Below are positions 36,387 through 45,957 of a stretch of DNA of 64,000 bases, piece by piece. This stretch comes from Eggerthia catenaformis OT 569 = DSM 20559. Its GTDB lineage: Bacteria; Bacillota_I; Bacilli_A; Erysipelotrichales; Coprobacillaceae. How positions within the stretch are numbered: the first letter of the stretch is position 1; every line of letters begins with the position of its first letter. The position numbers and the translations under genes were made by a program. The notes beneath the pieces were generated by a model. That model worked only from the letters and a program-made list of their open reading frames with translations, was not told the DNA's origin and ran no database searches. The stretch lies in the NCBI RefSeq assembly GCF_000340375.1, contig NZ_KB446646.1, positions 189,958-253,957 on the forward strand. Direction: 5' to 3'.

Positions 36387-38274
36387 ATGTGATAAGAAGT
36401 CTGATAAACTTCTGATAGGAAGGCTTCTGATAAAGACTATCCAATGCTGTATCATCAACTGATACAGCATTTAAGAGATCTGCGAGGATATCAAATAATA
36501 ATCTGCTCTTTTCATTACAAGAAAAAAGAATAATAATCCGGGCATAATGATTATCAACGGGAATGGGTTCTTTATAGATTAAAACAGAGACGAGATTATT
36601 ATTGCTGATAGGCTTAGATAATCTGAAAAGACTGATTTCATCATTATAATTATATTTTGCAGATTGATTGATTGCATGCTCAATTTCCATGAGTTTTATA
36701 TCAGTATAAACCTGTGAAAATATTTTATAGAAATAAAAGGCCGATGTTTTATTGGCGGAAATATTATCAAGGTAAAACTTATCGTGAAAAAGCATATCTA
36801 TACGAACCTTATTAAATAGGTAGTTAAGATAGCTGCTGATAGTATTATAATCATCTTCATTCAAGACATGAGAAATCTTAATACATGGAATGGAAAGATC
36901 CTGATGAATAGGCAGGTCGGAAATAATAAAGTCATATTTCTTAAGATTAACATGATTTAACTGATAATAGGAGCATATATCAGTAATATGAATCTGACTG
37001 GCAAACTTGTTTTCAATCTGAGATTTATACATGCTTCCTACTGAATATCCTAATGAACAGACAAGCAGAACCTCATGTTTATTACCAATTTTATGATGCA
37101 TATAGGTATGGAAAAACATGGTCAGAAAGGCAAGCTCGCTACTGGATACATATTTATCGGTAAACCCAAAAATATGCTGTGAAACAATTTGTGCACATTC
37201 ATAGGCTAAAGGATAAGCAATGGGTACTTCATTAAAAAGAGGCGTACGCAGTTTTTCATTATAAAAGAGTCTGATAACGGCTGACTTAATATTCAGATAA
37301 AGCTCTTTCTTGAAGCTTTTATCTGGGAAAGACAACATAGTCTGCCGATAAATAGAAGTAATAGAATCATCAGTAATCTTCTTGATTATAGGAATATGGT
37401 CATCATCAGCTATCCCGATTCTTTTACATTTTAATTGAATTGCGATTTGATTAATCTCTTGAATTGGAAATTCAAAATGAATTTTTGAAGCAATAAGGCT
37501 TGCGATTTCATGAGCACAGGATAGTTCTGTATTTAAACATACAAAAGACATATCCTGATCCTGAGTAATAAGATTATGATTGGCAACACGAGTAATCATT
37601 ACGCTTAAGCCGATTAGAAAATCACATAAAGCGATATCAGTCATCTCTATTCTATATTTGCTTAATAAATGGATAATTCCGTTTTCTAATGATTTTTCAG
37701 GAATAAGAGTGGATTCAAGAAAATCATAATACATATCAGAAGATCTTAAATTATCAAACAGGAAATCACATATAGGCTTTCTTTTATTGACTTCACTGCC
37801 GATGATTCTGATTCCATAGTTCGGCCTTTTCTCAATATTTAACTGATATTTTAAAAGAAAGCTTTTTGCACTTCTAATATCTCTTGAAACCGAAGACCTG
37901 CTTATTAATAATTCATCCGCAATTTCATCAATCTTAATATAATGATCAGCTTCAATGATCCTTTTAAGAATATAGTTCTGTCTTTCTTTTGGTGTAACAG
38001 GTATGAATCCTTCACGATTTAATTCATGCTTAGAAATGATTTGATGAAGATTATTAAGTGAATCCATCGATTTTTCATCAATGAGGTATCCTTTAGATGT
38101 TTTAGAAATTAAATCATATCCATAATGTTTTAATATGCCTTTAACGCTTTTCATTTTCTCTCTTACAAGTCTTCTTTTCATACCGATCGATGTCCCAATT
38201 TCATAAGAAGATATATAATCCGGAGCAGAAATCAGCAGTTTCATAATCTGAATCTCATCTTTAGATAATTGCAT
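36385..38274 (-). CDS. PRD-domain transcriptional regulator (MtlR/LicR type)
   Basis: A 629-residue multidomain PTS-controlled regulator. Two N-terminal helix-turn-helix parts (about 5-55 and 85-135, DEIADELLISRSSVSRDI), two PRD-like domains (about 180-400), a IIB-Gat-like domain (VLLVCSLGYSVGSMYKS, with the active-site Cys) and a degenerate IIA-like end. Several His expected as phosphorylation sites in the PRDs appear changed (IQLKCKR, TMFFHTYM). The ATG at 38274 has AAGAGG eight bases upstream; the frame could extend three codons to GTG. A catabolite-type site lies in its promoter. It probably activates or represses a nearby sugar operon in response to PTS state. Confidence 0.85.
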   Translation of the reverse strand: MQLSKDEIQIMKLLISAPDYISSYEIGTSIGMKRRLVREKMKSVKGILKHYGYDLISKTSKGYLIDEKSMDSLNNLHQIISKHELNREGFIPVTPKERQNYILKRIIEADHYIKIDEIADELLISRSSVSRDIRSAKSFLLKYQLNIEKRPNYGIRIIGSEVNKRKPICDFLFDNLRSSDMYYDFLESTLIPEKSLENGIIHLLSKYRIEMTDIALCDFLIGLSVMITRVANHNLITQDQDMSFVCLNTELSCAHEIASLIASKIHFEFPIQEINQIAIQLKCKRIGIADDDHIPIIKKITDDSITSIYRQTMLSFPDKSFKKELYLNIKSAVIRLFYNEKLRTPLFNEVPIAYPLAYECAQIVSQHIFGFTDKYVSSSELAFLTMFFHTYMHHKIGNKHEVLLVCSLGYSVGSMYKSQIENKFASQIHITDICSYYQLNHVNLKKYDFIISDLPIHQDLSIPCIKISHVLNEDDYNTISSYLNYLFNKVRIDMLFHDKFYLDNISANKTSAFYFYKIFSQVYTDIKLMEIEHAINQSAKYNYNDEISLFRLSKPISNNNLVSVLIYKEPIPVDNHYARIIILFSCNEKSRLLFDILADLLNAVSVDDTALDSLYQKPSYQKFIRLLIT

Positions 38275-38297
38275 ACATATCACCTCTTAATTGAAGA

Positions 38298-38309
38298 GTA
38301 AACGTTTTC
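38298..38309. promoter_or_regulatory. cre/LacI-like site before the PRD regulator gene
   Basis: GTAAACGTTTTC differs by one base from the palindrome before the IIC gene. On the minus strand TTGACT lies nearby, so the site overlaps the promoter. Confidence 0.5.
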
Positions 38310-38342
38310 TCATATAAAGTCAATTGAGTATCGGAATATGAA

Positions 38343-38369
38343 AAAACAAGGCTTATTTATGCCTTGTTT
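38343..38369 (-). terminator. Terminator of the YitT-family gene
   Basis: On the minus strand AACAAGGC and GCCTTGTT with a short loop, then a T run; overlaps the stop codon. Confidence 0.75.
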
Positions 38370-39240
38370 ATAATGGATCCTGATAGAATCTTCCTTTTAT
38401 AGCAGATGATTCTAAAATATTAATAAAAGCATGATCATCATTCTCTCTAACAATATATGAAACCATTCCTACTTCATCAGCGGAAACAACAGTATAAAGC
38501 ATAGTACGTATTTTTTCTTCATGAACACCCGTAGCTTGCCATTTTGTAATACCATGATGGGTTGCCTCCATCAGCTTATGTTCAATTAATTCAGGATGAT
38601 TGGTAATAATCAGCATAGTGACTTTCTTATTGGCTCTATTAAAGGTACTGATAACCTGAGTACAAACAAACTGAAATACAATCGAATAAAGAGAGGCTTC
38701 TACGCCAAAGAGTATACCGCCGGCTAAGAGAATAACGATATTATAACCAAGAATAAGATTCCAAGCTGAAATATTATATCTGCGGTTTAAGTAGACAGCA
38801 ATAAAATCTGTTCCTCCGGAACTGGCTTTACCAAATAAAGCAATACTGATTCCCAGACCATTAAGTAATCCTCCAAATAAGCAGATAAGAAGAGGATCAC
38901 TTGTGATTCTATGACTTGGAAGAAAGTCAACTAAGAATGATGTTAAGACTATCACAATAACAGAGTAGAATGTAAATCTTTTAGAAATCATTTTAAATCC
39001 AATGATTGCAGGTAAAGTATTCAAAATAATATTAATAAAAGAATAAGGAATGCTGATATTAAAGAATCTGGCCAGTGTTCTTTGTGTTAATAGTGATAAT
39101 CCTGTGATTCCTCCGGGGATTAAATTTCCGCTATTTACAAATGTATTGATATTTATTGCCATAATAAAAGAGGCAATAAGTACACAAAGCCATGATATTA
39201 AAGTTTTGTTATGGATAATTTGTTTAATTGTGATTTTCAT
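38368..39240 (-). CDS. YitT family membrane protein
   Basis: A 290-residue YitT/DUF2179 protein: five or six membrane segments in the first 200 residues (GNLIPGGITGLSLL, GKASSGGTDFIAVYLNRR) and a C-terminal cytoplasmic DUF2179 domain (MLIITNHPELIEHKLME ... GVHEEKIRTMLYTVV). Such proteins are common in Bacillota with no settled function. The start at 39240 has GGTGGTG before it; the frame runs on for 16 codons without a site. It stands divergent from the two-component system. Confidence 0.88.
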   Translation of the reverse strand: MKITIKQIIHNKTLISWLCVLIASFIMAININTFVNSGNLIPGGITGLSLLTQRTLARFFNISIPYSFINIILNTLPAIIGFKMISKRFTFYSVIVIVLTSFLVDFLPSHRITSDPLLICLFGGLLNGLGISIALFGKASSGGTDFIAVYLNRRYNISAWNLILGYNIVILLAGGILFGVEASLYSIVFQFVCTQVISTFNRANKKVTMLIITNHPELIEHKLMEATHHGITKWQATGVHEEKIRTMLYTVVSADEVGMVSYIVRENDDHAFINILESSAIKGRFYQDPL

Positions 39241-39406
39241 AAAATTCACCACCGTATTTATACTACTATTGTATTTTAAAAAATACAATCATTTCCTATA
39301 AAACTTTATAATTTAATAAAGTTAAGTTAATTTTAACATTTTTCATTGATTCATTAAATAATATAAATAGAGTTTATGATATAATAAAGCATATGGAGGA
39401 AACTTT

Positions 39407-40078
39407 ATGAATGAGCATATAATTGTAGTTGATGATGATGAAAATATAAGAGAGATAATAAGAATAGCTTTAGAAAGCAGTGACTACAAGATAGATTGTT
39501 ATGATAATGCGATTGACGCAATTGCATCAATTAGAGAACAGACTCCTGATCTGGTAATTTTTGATATTATGTTGCCGGGATTAGATGGGATTAGTGCTAT
39601 CAGTAAAATAAGAGAAACGAATACTTCACTTCCTATTTTAGTTCTTTCAGCAAAAGATGGAGAACTGGATAAAGTAAAGGGATTAGATAGCGGTGGGGAT
39701 GATTATTTGACGAAACCATTTGGTGTATTAGAATTAACTGCTAGAGTACGTTCATTATTAAGAAGGACTTATAAAGCAGAAAAAATGATTTCGATTAAAA
39801 ATCTTAAAATAGATATCAATAAACATATTGTTTTTTTAAATGAAAAAAAAATGGAATTAACACATAAGGAATATCAACTCCTTCTTTATCTGGTGGAGAA
39901 TAGAAAAAGAGTGGTTGAAAGAGAAGAATTATTAAGTAATATATGGGGATATGAATTTATTGGAGAATCAAGAGTCTTAGATGTTCATATTCGTTCTTTA
40001 AGAGCAAAAATGAATGATGATGGAAAGCATTATATAAAGACAATCAGAAGTGTTGGTTATCGTTTTATAGGAGAATAA
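39407..40078 (+). CDS. OmpR/PhoB family response regulator
   Basis: A 223-residue response regulator. The receiver domain has the acidic pair (VVDDDENIRE), phospho-acceptor Asp53 (VIFDIMLPG) and the switch Lys (LTKPFG). The C-terminal winged helix is of OmpR type (LTHKEYQLLLYL ... GESRVLDVHIRSLRAKM). GGAGG precedes the start and the sensor kinase starts one base after its stop. The promoter has TATAAT but no good -35, suggesting activator dependence. It may control the ATP-grasp cluster downstream. Confidence 0.93.
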   Translation: MNEHIIVVDDDENIREIIRIALESSDYKIDCYDNAIDAIASIREQTPDLVIFDIMLPGLDGISAISKIRETNTSLPILVLSAKDGELDKVKGLDSGGDDYLTKPFGVLELTARVRSLLRRTYKAEKMISIKNLKIDINKHIVFLNEKKMELTHKEYQLLLYLVENRKRVVEREELLSNIWGYEFIGESRVLDVHIRSLRAKMNDDGKHYIKTIRSVGYRFIGE

Positions 40079-40079
40079 T

Positions 40080-41762
40080 ATGAAAAAGATTATCCTTCGT
40101 CATTTTATTACTTTGCTGATTATTTCTCTCACATTAACTACGATTCTGGATTTAATTCTTATTTCCAGACAGTATCTTTCAGAAACTGAACAGCAAATGC
40201 TGTATACATTAAAATTAGCTGATTATTCGATTGATTATACAAAAGATCTTAATAAGCAGATTAGCCGGATTAATCCACTGACTTATTCAAAAAATACAAG
40301 ATTATCTATTATTTCAAAAGAGGGGAAGGTATTAGCTGATACTTATAAAAAATATATTTCAGAAAATCATAGTTCCAGAGAAGAAATAAAAAAATGTTTG
40401 AAGAGTAAAAAACATTTTGGAAGTTCTATCAGAAAGTCGGATACAACCAATGAACAAATGCTTTATACAGCTTATTATAATAATGGATATATTTTAAGAA
40501 TAGCCGTTGTTTATCAGGGGATTGCAGAATACTGGCCTGCGATTATGCCTGCTTTTTTAATTAGTACAATTGTTTCTTTTGTTCTTTCATATATTCTTGC
40601 CAGATTACTGTCGCAAAGAGTATCACAGCCATTATATGAAATTTCCGAAAGTCTGGAGAATATGAGTGATGATTATCGTTTTTCGTTAAAACAGTATGAT
40701 TATGAAGAATATAATACTATTGTTGAAACAATAAAGAATCTCTCACATAGATTAAGAAAAGCAAATAGAGCTGTACAATTAGGACAAGCTAAAGTAGATG
40801 CGATTATAAAGCAAATGAATGAAGGATTCATTCTATTAGATGAAAAGAACATGATTCTATCTATTAACAGATCCGCTATTTCAATACTAGGTCCTCTTAA
40901 AGAAAAAGAATCCATCCAGGAACATATCCGGGATGATGTATTAATAAAAGCAATTGACAGTAAAGAAGAATATGAACGTATAGAATTAAGGATAAAAGGT
41001 TTGATATATAGAGTCTATATATCGAAGCTTCCCTTTGGTAAAGCGTTATTCTTTGTAGACATTACAGCTGCCAGAACAGCAGCAAAGATACGAGAAGAGT
41101 TCTTTTCAAGTGCATCTCATGAATTAAAAACACCTCTTACATCTATTAGAGGGTATAGTGAACTCTTATCAGCCGGAGTCATAAAAGATCATAATAAGGA
41201 AAAAGAAATACTATCAAAGATACAAGTTCAGGTTACTAATATGGCGAATCTGATTAATGATATATTAATGCTTTCACGTTTAGATAATCATGATATAGCA
41301 GTGGAAAAGATACCTTTACATATGAAAGCTATTATCAGTGGTATTTTAAAGGATTATGAAGGATTAACTTTAGAAGATCGGATAGAATTAATAGATCATT
41401 CAGAGGATATTATTTATTATGGAAATACTCAGCAGATTACAACACTTATTTCTAATCTGGTCAGCAATGCTATTAAGTATAATATCAAGCAGGGAACAGT
41501 TATAGTATCTTGTTATAGGGAGAAGAATATGATGATATTATCTGTGAAAGATACCGGAATTGGAATACCGGAGGATTCTAAAGATAGAGTTTTTGAAAGA
41601 TTTTATCGTGTTGATAAGGGTCGTTCAAGAACAAAAGGTGGAACCGGATTAGGATTAGCTATTGTTAAGCATATTGTTGCCTATTATCAGGGAACAATTG
41701 AAATATTCACTAAAGAGCATCAAGGAACAGAAATTATTATTAAAATGCCTATTATGCATTAA
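40080..41762 (+). CDS. Sensor histidine kinase, PhoR-like
   Basis: A 560-residue membrane kinase. Membrane segment about 7-27, an extracellular region of about 120 residues, a second segment (about 153-178), HAMP, a PAS-like part (about 245-330), the HisKA domain with His347 (SASHELKTPLTSIRGYSELL), and a complete ATPase domain (SNLVSNAIKYN, DTGIGIPED, GGTGLGLAIVKHIV). It pairs with the response regulator one base upstream. The architecture matches PhoR/WalK-like kinases. The signal is unknown; no phosphate-uptake genes are near. Confidence 0.92.
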   Translation: MKKIILRHFITLLIISLTLTTILDLILISRQYLSETEQQMLYTLKLADYSIDYTKDLNKQISRINPLTYSKNTRLSIISKEGKVLADTYKKYISENHSSREEIKKCLKSKKHFGSSIRKSDTTNEQMLYTAYYNNGYILRIAVVYQGIAEYWPAIMPAFLISTIVSFVLSYILARLLSQRVSQPLYEISESLENMSDDYRFSLKQYDYEEYNTIVETIKNLSHRLRKANRAVQLGQAKVDAIIKQMNEGFILLDEKNMILSINRSAISILGPLKEKESIQEHIRDDVLIKAIDSKEEYERIELRIKGLIYRVYISKLPFGKALFFVDITAARTAAKIREEFFSSASHELKTPLTSIRGYSELLSAGVIKDHNKEKEILSKIQVQVTNMANLINDILMLSRLDNHDIAVEKIPLHMKAIISGILKDYEGLTLEDRIELIDHSEDIIYYGNTQQITTLISNLVSNAIKYNIKQGTVIVSCYREKNMMILSVKDTGIGIPEDSKDRVFERFYRVDKGRSRTKGGTGLGLAIVKHIVAYYQGTIEIFTKEHQGTEIIIKMPIMH

Positions 41763-41929
41763 TATTGAATCAAGTGAAAACTTTAGAGTTATTTGTAATG
41801 TTTTTAATAAATATATATTAATATTTTCTAAATTGGGACAAAATAACTGATTTTATAGAATTTTACTAAATAACTATCAATTATTTAAATTTATGTTATA
41901 ATTGCTCTATTAAAAGGGGGGGAATGATT

Positions 41930-43117
41930 ATGAATTTTGTTTTTATTTCACCGGGTTTTCCTAAAACCTATTATCAGTTTTGCGAGCAGCTGCAAAATAA
42001 AGGTGTAAATGTTTTAGCTATTGGGGATACACCTTATGATTATCTTAGTAATGAAGTAAAAGCATCTGTTCATGAGTATTATTATGTTCGCTCAATGGAA
42101 GATTATGATCAGATGGTAAGAGCTGTCGGTTATTTTACTTTTAAGTATGGTAAGATCGATTGGCTGGAATCTAATAATGAATATTGGATAGAGCAGGATG
42201 CTAGACTGCGTACTGATTTTAATATTACAACCGGATTTAAAAATGATATAATAGAGAATGTCAAACGAAAGTCTTTAATGAAAGCTTATTATAAAGAGGC
42301 CGGGATTCCTACTGCTCGTTATCATTTAATGGATACATTAGAAAATACTTTAAAATTTGCTGAAGAAGTCGGTTATCCTTTAATTATTAAACCTGATAAC
42401 GGAATGGGTGCTCAGGATACGCATAAGATTAATAATCAGAAGGAATTAGAAGCATTCTATGCTTTAGAACATCAGACTCAATATATTATAGAAGAATTTA
42501 TTGAAGGGGTTATTGAATCTTATGATGGAATTGCTTCAAGAGATCATCAGGTAATGTTTGAAACATCTCATGTTTTTCCTAATCCTATTATGGATGTAGC
42601 TAATAATGGGAAGAGTATGTATTATTATTCTCAAAGGGAAATACCGGAAGATTTAAAGGCTTATGGAAGAGCGGCGGTTAAGGCATTTCCTGTTAATGGA
42701 AGATGTTTTCATATGGAATTCTTTAGATTGACAAAAGATAAGCCGGGTCTTGCTAAAAAAGGAGAATTGGCAGGTATTGAAGTTAATATGAGAATGCCCG
42801 GTGCTTATACTCCGGATATGATGAATTATGCATGCAATACAAATGTCTATGAAATTTATGCAGATATGGTTGTTAAGGGCTCTTCTGATATAAAGATAGA
42901 TAGAAAGTATCATTGTATCTATTGTGGGCGAAGAGATGGAGTCTTGTATAAATATAGTCATCAGGATATTATGAATAAATATAGTAAACAGATGGTTATG
43001 AATGAAAGAATGCCGGATATCTTAAGTGATGATATGGGTAACTATAGTTATACGGCTGTTTTTGAAACAAAGAAAGAATTAGAACAGTTTGTGAGTGATA
43101 TATTTCAAGGAGGATAG
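41930..43117 (+). CDS. ATP-grasp ligase (first of a pair)
   Basis: A 395-residue ATP-grasp protein. An N-terminal Rossmann-like domain (NFVFISPGFPKTYYQFCEQL), then the ATP-grasp fold: LIIKPDNGMGAQDT (nucleotide loop), YIIEEFIEGVIES, and the metal-binding HMEFFRL and GIEVNMRMPGAYTP. Such enzymes join a carboxylate to an amine or thiol through an acyl phosphate. It is a clear paralogue of the third gene of this cluster, and an esterase gene lies between them. The ATG at 41930 fits the G-rich binding site better than the one six bases earlier. The substrate is unknown. Confidence 0.85.
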   Translation: MNFVFISPGFPKTYYQFCEQLQNKGVNVLAIGDTPYDYLSNEVKASVHEYYYVRSMEDYDQMVRAVGYFTFKYGKIDWLESNNEYWIEQDARLRTDFNITTGFKNDIIENVKRKSLMKAYYKEAGIPTARYHLMDTLENTLKFAEEVGYPLIIKPDNGMGAQDTHKINNQKELEAFYALEHQTQYIIEEFIEGVIESYDGIASRDHQVMFETSHVFPNPIMDVANNGKSMYYYSQREIPEDLKAYGRAAVKAFPVNGRCFHMEFFRLTKDKPGLAKKGELAGIEVNMRMPGAYTPDMMNYACNTNVYEIYADMVVKGSSDIKIDRKYHCIYCGRRDGVLYKYSHQDIMNKYSKQMVMNERMPDILSDDMGNYSYTAVFETKKELEQFVSDIFQGG

Positions 43118-43122
43118 TCAAT

Positions 43123-43875
43123 ATGCAGGTAGAATATTTTAAAGAGTATAGTAAATGTTTAGAAAGAGATATGGAATTTAAGGTTTACGGAACAGGCGGG
43201 CAGCCTATTCTGGTTTTTCCGTCGCAGGATGGAAGATTCTATGATTTTGAAAATAATGGAATGATTAAGACTGTAGCTCATCTGATAGATGCCGGAAGGG
43301 TACAGCTGTTTTGTTGTGATTCCATAGATAAAGAAGGATGGAGTGAAGGGCATGGCTATGATTATGGTCATCGTACTTATATGATTGAACAGTATTACTA
43401 TTATATTGTAGATGAATTTGTTCCAAGAATATTTGAAATTAATGCAAGGTTTGAAGGTAAAGCAGATGGTATCTGGACAACGGGATGTTCTATGGGAGCA
43501 TCTCATGCTGCTAACTTCCTGTTTAGAAGACCGGATATTTTTAAAGGATGTATCGCATTGTCAGGATATTATGACAGTGATTTATTCTTTCATGATTTTC
43601 ATAATGATATTACTTATCGAAATAGTCCTATTGAATATATTGATGGTATGAGTGAAGATCATCCTTATGTAGATATGTACAGAAGATGTCGTATTGTTTT
43701 ATGCTGTGGTCAGGGAGCATGGGAAAATGATATGATTCGTTCAACATCACGCATGAAGCAGTTATTAGAAGCAAAGAATATTCCGGCATGGATAGATTTT
43801 TGGGGTTATGATGTTGCTCATGATTGGCCTTGGTGGAGAGTACAGTTTCCATATTTCTTAGAAAGAGTAGTATAG
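43123..43875 (+). CDS. Alpha/beta hydrolase, esterase family (COG4947-like)
   Basis: A 250-residue cytoplasmic esterase. The nucleophile elbow is GCSMGASHA (Ser in GxSxG), with a His near the end (DVAHDWPWW) as likely catalytic base. The fold looks like COG4947/esterase-D-type hydrolases. It lies five bases after the first ATP-grasp gene and ten before the second, so the three form one operon. A hydrolase between two ligases suggests product release, deprotection or proofreading of a ligated compound, but that is inference. Confidence 0.85.
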   Translation: MQVEYFKEYSKCLERDMEFKVYGTGGQPILVFPSQDGRFYDFENNGMIKTVAHLIDAGRVQLFCCDSIDKEGWSEGHGYDYGHRTYMIEQYYYYIVDEFVPRIFEINARFEGKADGIWTTGCSMGASHAANFLFRRPDIFKGCIALSGYYDSDLFFHDFHNDITYRNSPIEYIDGMSEDHPYVDMYRRCRIVLCCGQGAWENDMIRSTSRMKQLLEAKNIPAWIDFWGYDVAHDWPWWRVQFPYFLERVV

Positions 43876-43885
43876 GTGAATGACT

Positions 43886-45202
43886 ATGAATGTAATATTT
43901 ATTTCTCCACAGTTTCCATCTTATTATTATAATTTCTGTGAAAGACTTAAAGAACGAGGAGCTCATGTATTAGGCATCGGAGATACACCTTATGGAATGA
44001 TCTCTCAGCAAACAAAAGATTCATTGACAGAATACTATTATCTTCCTTCATTAGAAGATTATGATTCTGTATATAAGGCAGTTGCTTTCTTTACAGCTAA
44101 ATATGGAAGAATAAGCTGGATAGAATCAGAAAATGAGTATTGGCTTGAACTGGAAGCTGCTTTAAGAGAAGATTATAATATTAAAACAGGACCTCATACT
44201 CGGGATATGAAGATCTTAAGACATAAATCAAAGATGAAAGATATCTATAAAAGTGCCGGTATACCGGTCGCAAAATACTGTTACTTTAATAGCTTAGAAG
44301 CTGCTTTAGATCTTATTAAAGAAGTAGGATATCCGGTAATAGTCAAACCGGATAATGGTATGGGAGCCAGTGAAACATACAAGATTAAAGACTTAAAAGA
44401 ATTGGAAGAACTTTATAATCATAAAAATTCGGATATTCAGTATATTGTAGAAGATTATATACCCGGAAGAGTAGAAACATTTGAAGGTATAACTGATTAT
44501 TCAGGAAATATTATGATTTCTACTTCACATGTTATGTGTGATGCGGTTATGGATATGGTCAATGAACGTCTGGAATCTACTTTTTATTCACAGCCGGTTA
44601 ATGAATCAACAGATATTTATAAAATAGGCTTAAAAACAGTTAAGGCTTTTAAAACAAAAGCACGTTTCTTTCATTTTGAATTTATCAGATTAAAAGAAGA
44701 TAAAGATTATTTAGGTAAAAAAGGAGATCTGGTAGGTCTGGAAGTTAATATGAGAGCCCCGGGGGCTTATATTCCGGAAATGATGAACTTCTGTTATGAT
44801 GTAGATGTTTATACTATATGGGCTGATATGATCTTATTTAATACTTGCTACTATGATATCGAAAGAAAATATTATGTTGCTTATGCAGGAAGAAGAAAAG
44901 AAAAAACATATGCCTTAACCGATCAGGAAGTAAGACTGCGTTTTCATAAACAGCTGGTATTAGAAACAGATGTTCCCGCTTCATTAGCCCAGGCTATGAG
45001 TGATCATGTCTTTATTTATCGTACAGAAACAAAAACAGAGATGGAAGAAATAATGGAAGCAATTATTTCTAAAGAACCTATTATACAAGCTCCTGTAAAA
45101 AAAGTTAAAAAGCCAAAAGTACAGCCTATAAAGCAGTCTAAGCCTAAAAAACAGTCACCTGTTAAAAGAAAAAAAGATAATTTTAAAGAATTCAGTAATT
45201 GA
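43886..45202 (+). CDS. ATP-grasp ligase with basic tail (second of a pair)
   Basis: A 438-residue ATP-grasp protein homologous along its length to the first ligase: NVIFISPQFPSYYYNFCERL, VIVKPDNGMGASETYK, YIVEDYIPGRVET, FHFEFIRL, GLEVNMRAPGAYIP. All nucleotide and metal sites appear intact. It has an added Lys/Pro-rich tail of about 38 residues (KKVKKPKVQPIK onward) absent from its partner, which could bind RNA, DNA or an acidic polymer. AGGTG precedes the ATG at 43886. A terminator follows directly. Confidence 0.85.
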   Translation: MNVIFISPQFPSYYYNFCERLKERGAHVLGIGDTPYGMISQQTKDSLTEYYYLPSLEDYDSVYKAVAFFTAKYGRISWIESENEYWLELEAALREDYNIKTGPHTRDMKILRHKSKMKDIYKSAGIPVAKYCYFNSLEAALDLIKEVGYPVIVKPDNGMGASETYKIKDLKELEELYNHKNSDIQYIVEDYIPGRVETFEGITDYSGNIMISTSHVMCDAVMDMVNERLESTFYSQPVNESTDIYKIGLKTVKAFKTKARFFHFEFIRLKEDKDYLGKKGDLVGLEVNMRAPGAYIPEMMNFCYDVDVYTIWADMILFNTCYYDIERKYYVAYAGRRKEKTYALTDQEVRLRFHKQLVLETDVPASLAQAMSDHVFIYRTETKTEMEEIMEAIISKEPIIQAPVKKVKKPKVQPIKQSKPKKQSPVKRKKDNFKEFSN

Positions 45203-45216
45203 ATTCTTTTTTTATT
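45184..45216 (+). terminator. Terminator of the ATP-grasp operon
   Basis: AAAGAATTCA and TGAATTCTTT around GTAAT, then seven T. The stem includes the stop codon. Confidence 0.85.
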
Positions 45217-45900
45217 ATTAAAAACATTGTAAAACTATTTATTAAATAAGATATGAAGAGAAATTCAATTGGGAAAAAGGCTCCCTTGAAGATTTAAAGG
45301 AAAACATAAGCCTGAATAGGGATAATAAGATGAAAAATTGATATAGCGATATAGTATTTTAGAAATTAGTCCTAAAGAATAGCAGCTGTTATTAATAGAT
45401 TTTTCTATACAATATAAGTAAGCTTCTCGGGCAATAGAAGCGATATCTTATTCTTTTAAAGATATCCAGATTAGAAGAAATTATCTGTTTTTAATATCTC
45501 TAGCAAGGATATTCATAAATTGACTATAATTTTCTGCATATAGAAGATTCTGCTGCAGCTTAACATTATTAACAATTTCAATAAAGATATCATAAAGATG
45601 TTCTATATCCATTTGATGATTCGCATCAAAAGCTAACAAGAAGATGATCTTGCCTTATATTTCAGAAAATTATCATACAGAAATCTATAACTATGCAAAG
45701 TTTTTAAATGGCGGAATAATATTTTTAGAAGAAGAAATAACAGGTATACATCCTAGAATCTATTTATATAAATGAAAATAAAATCATTCTTAAGCCATTA
45801 TCTCATTGCCGATTTATTACTATTTATGTAGAAATATAGTGTAGATGTACCCTTCTTAGAAGGGTACATAATTTTATGACTTTTAAAACTTTTCTCTTTT
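45217..45900. other. Gene-poor, decayed stretch
   Basis: Besides the EIIA-like remnant this holds a plus-strand open frame of 43 codons (45644-45775, MILPYISENYHTEIYNYAKF onward) without a binding site, other short protein-like pieces (near 45257-45343), and a hairpin ATGTACCCTTC / GAAGGGTACAT at 45845-45869 that lacks a strong T run. No intact gene is seen. Confidence 0.6.
45481..45654 (-). pseudogene. Remnant of a PTS EIIA-type domain
   Basis: An open minus-strand stretch of 57 codons without start. It begins GKIIFLLAFDANHQMD and ends QFMNILARDIKNR. The pattern of IFLLA followed by a helix pair is that of the end of EIIA type-2 domains, as found at the C-termini of PRD/BglG-type regulators. 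The upstream part is lost behind a stop. So a sugar regulator or PTS protein once stood here. Identification by eye only. Confidence 0.45.
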
Positions 45901-45930
45901 TTGAACTTATCTATAAAATTATGGTATACT
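45901..45930 (+). promoter_or_regulatory. Promoter of the RelA/SpoT-domain gene
   Basis: TTGAAC and TATACT with 18 bases between, upstream of AAAGGATGG and the ATG at 45958. Confidence 0.65.
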
Positions 45931-45957
45931 TTTATAGTAGAACAAAGGATGGTTAAA

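Noticed and set aside
38320-41762. Calling the two-component system PhoPR
   Set aside because: The kinase resembles PhoR, but no phosphate genes are nearby and no clear Pho boxes were found.
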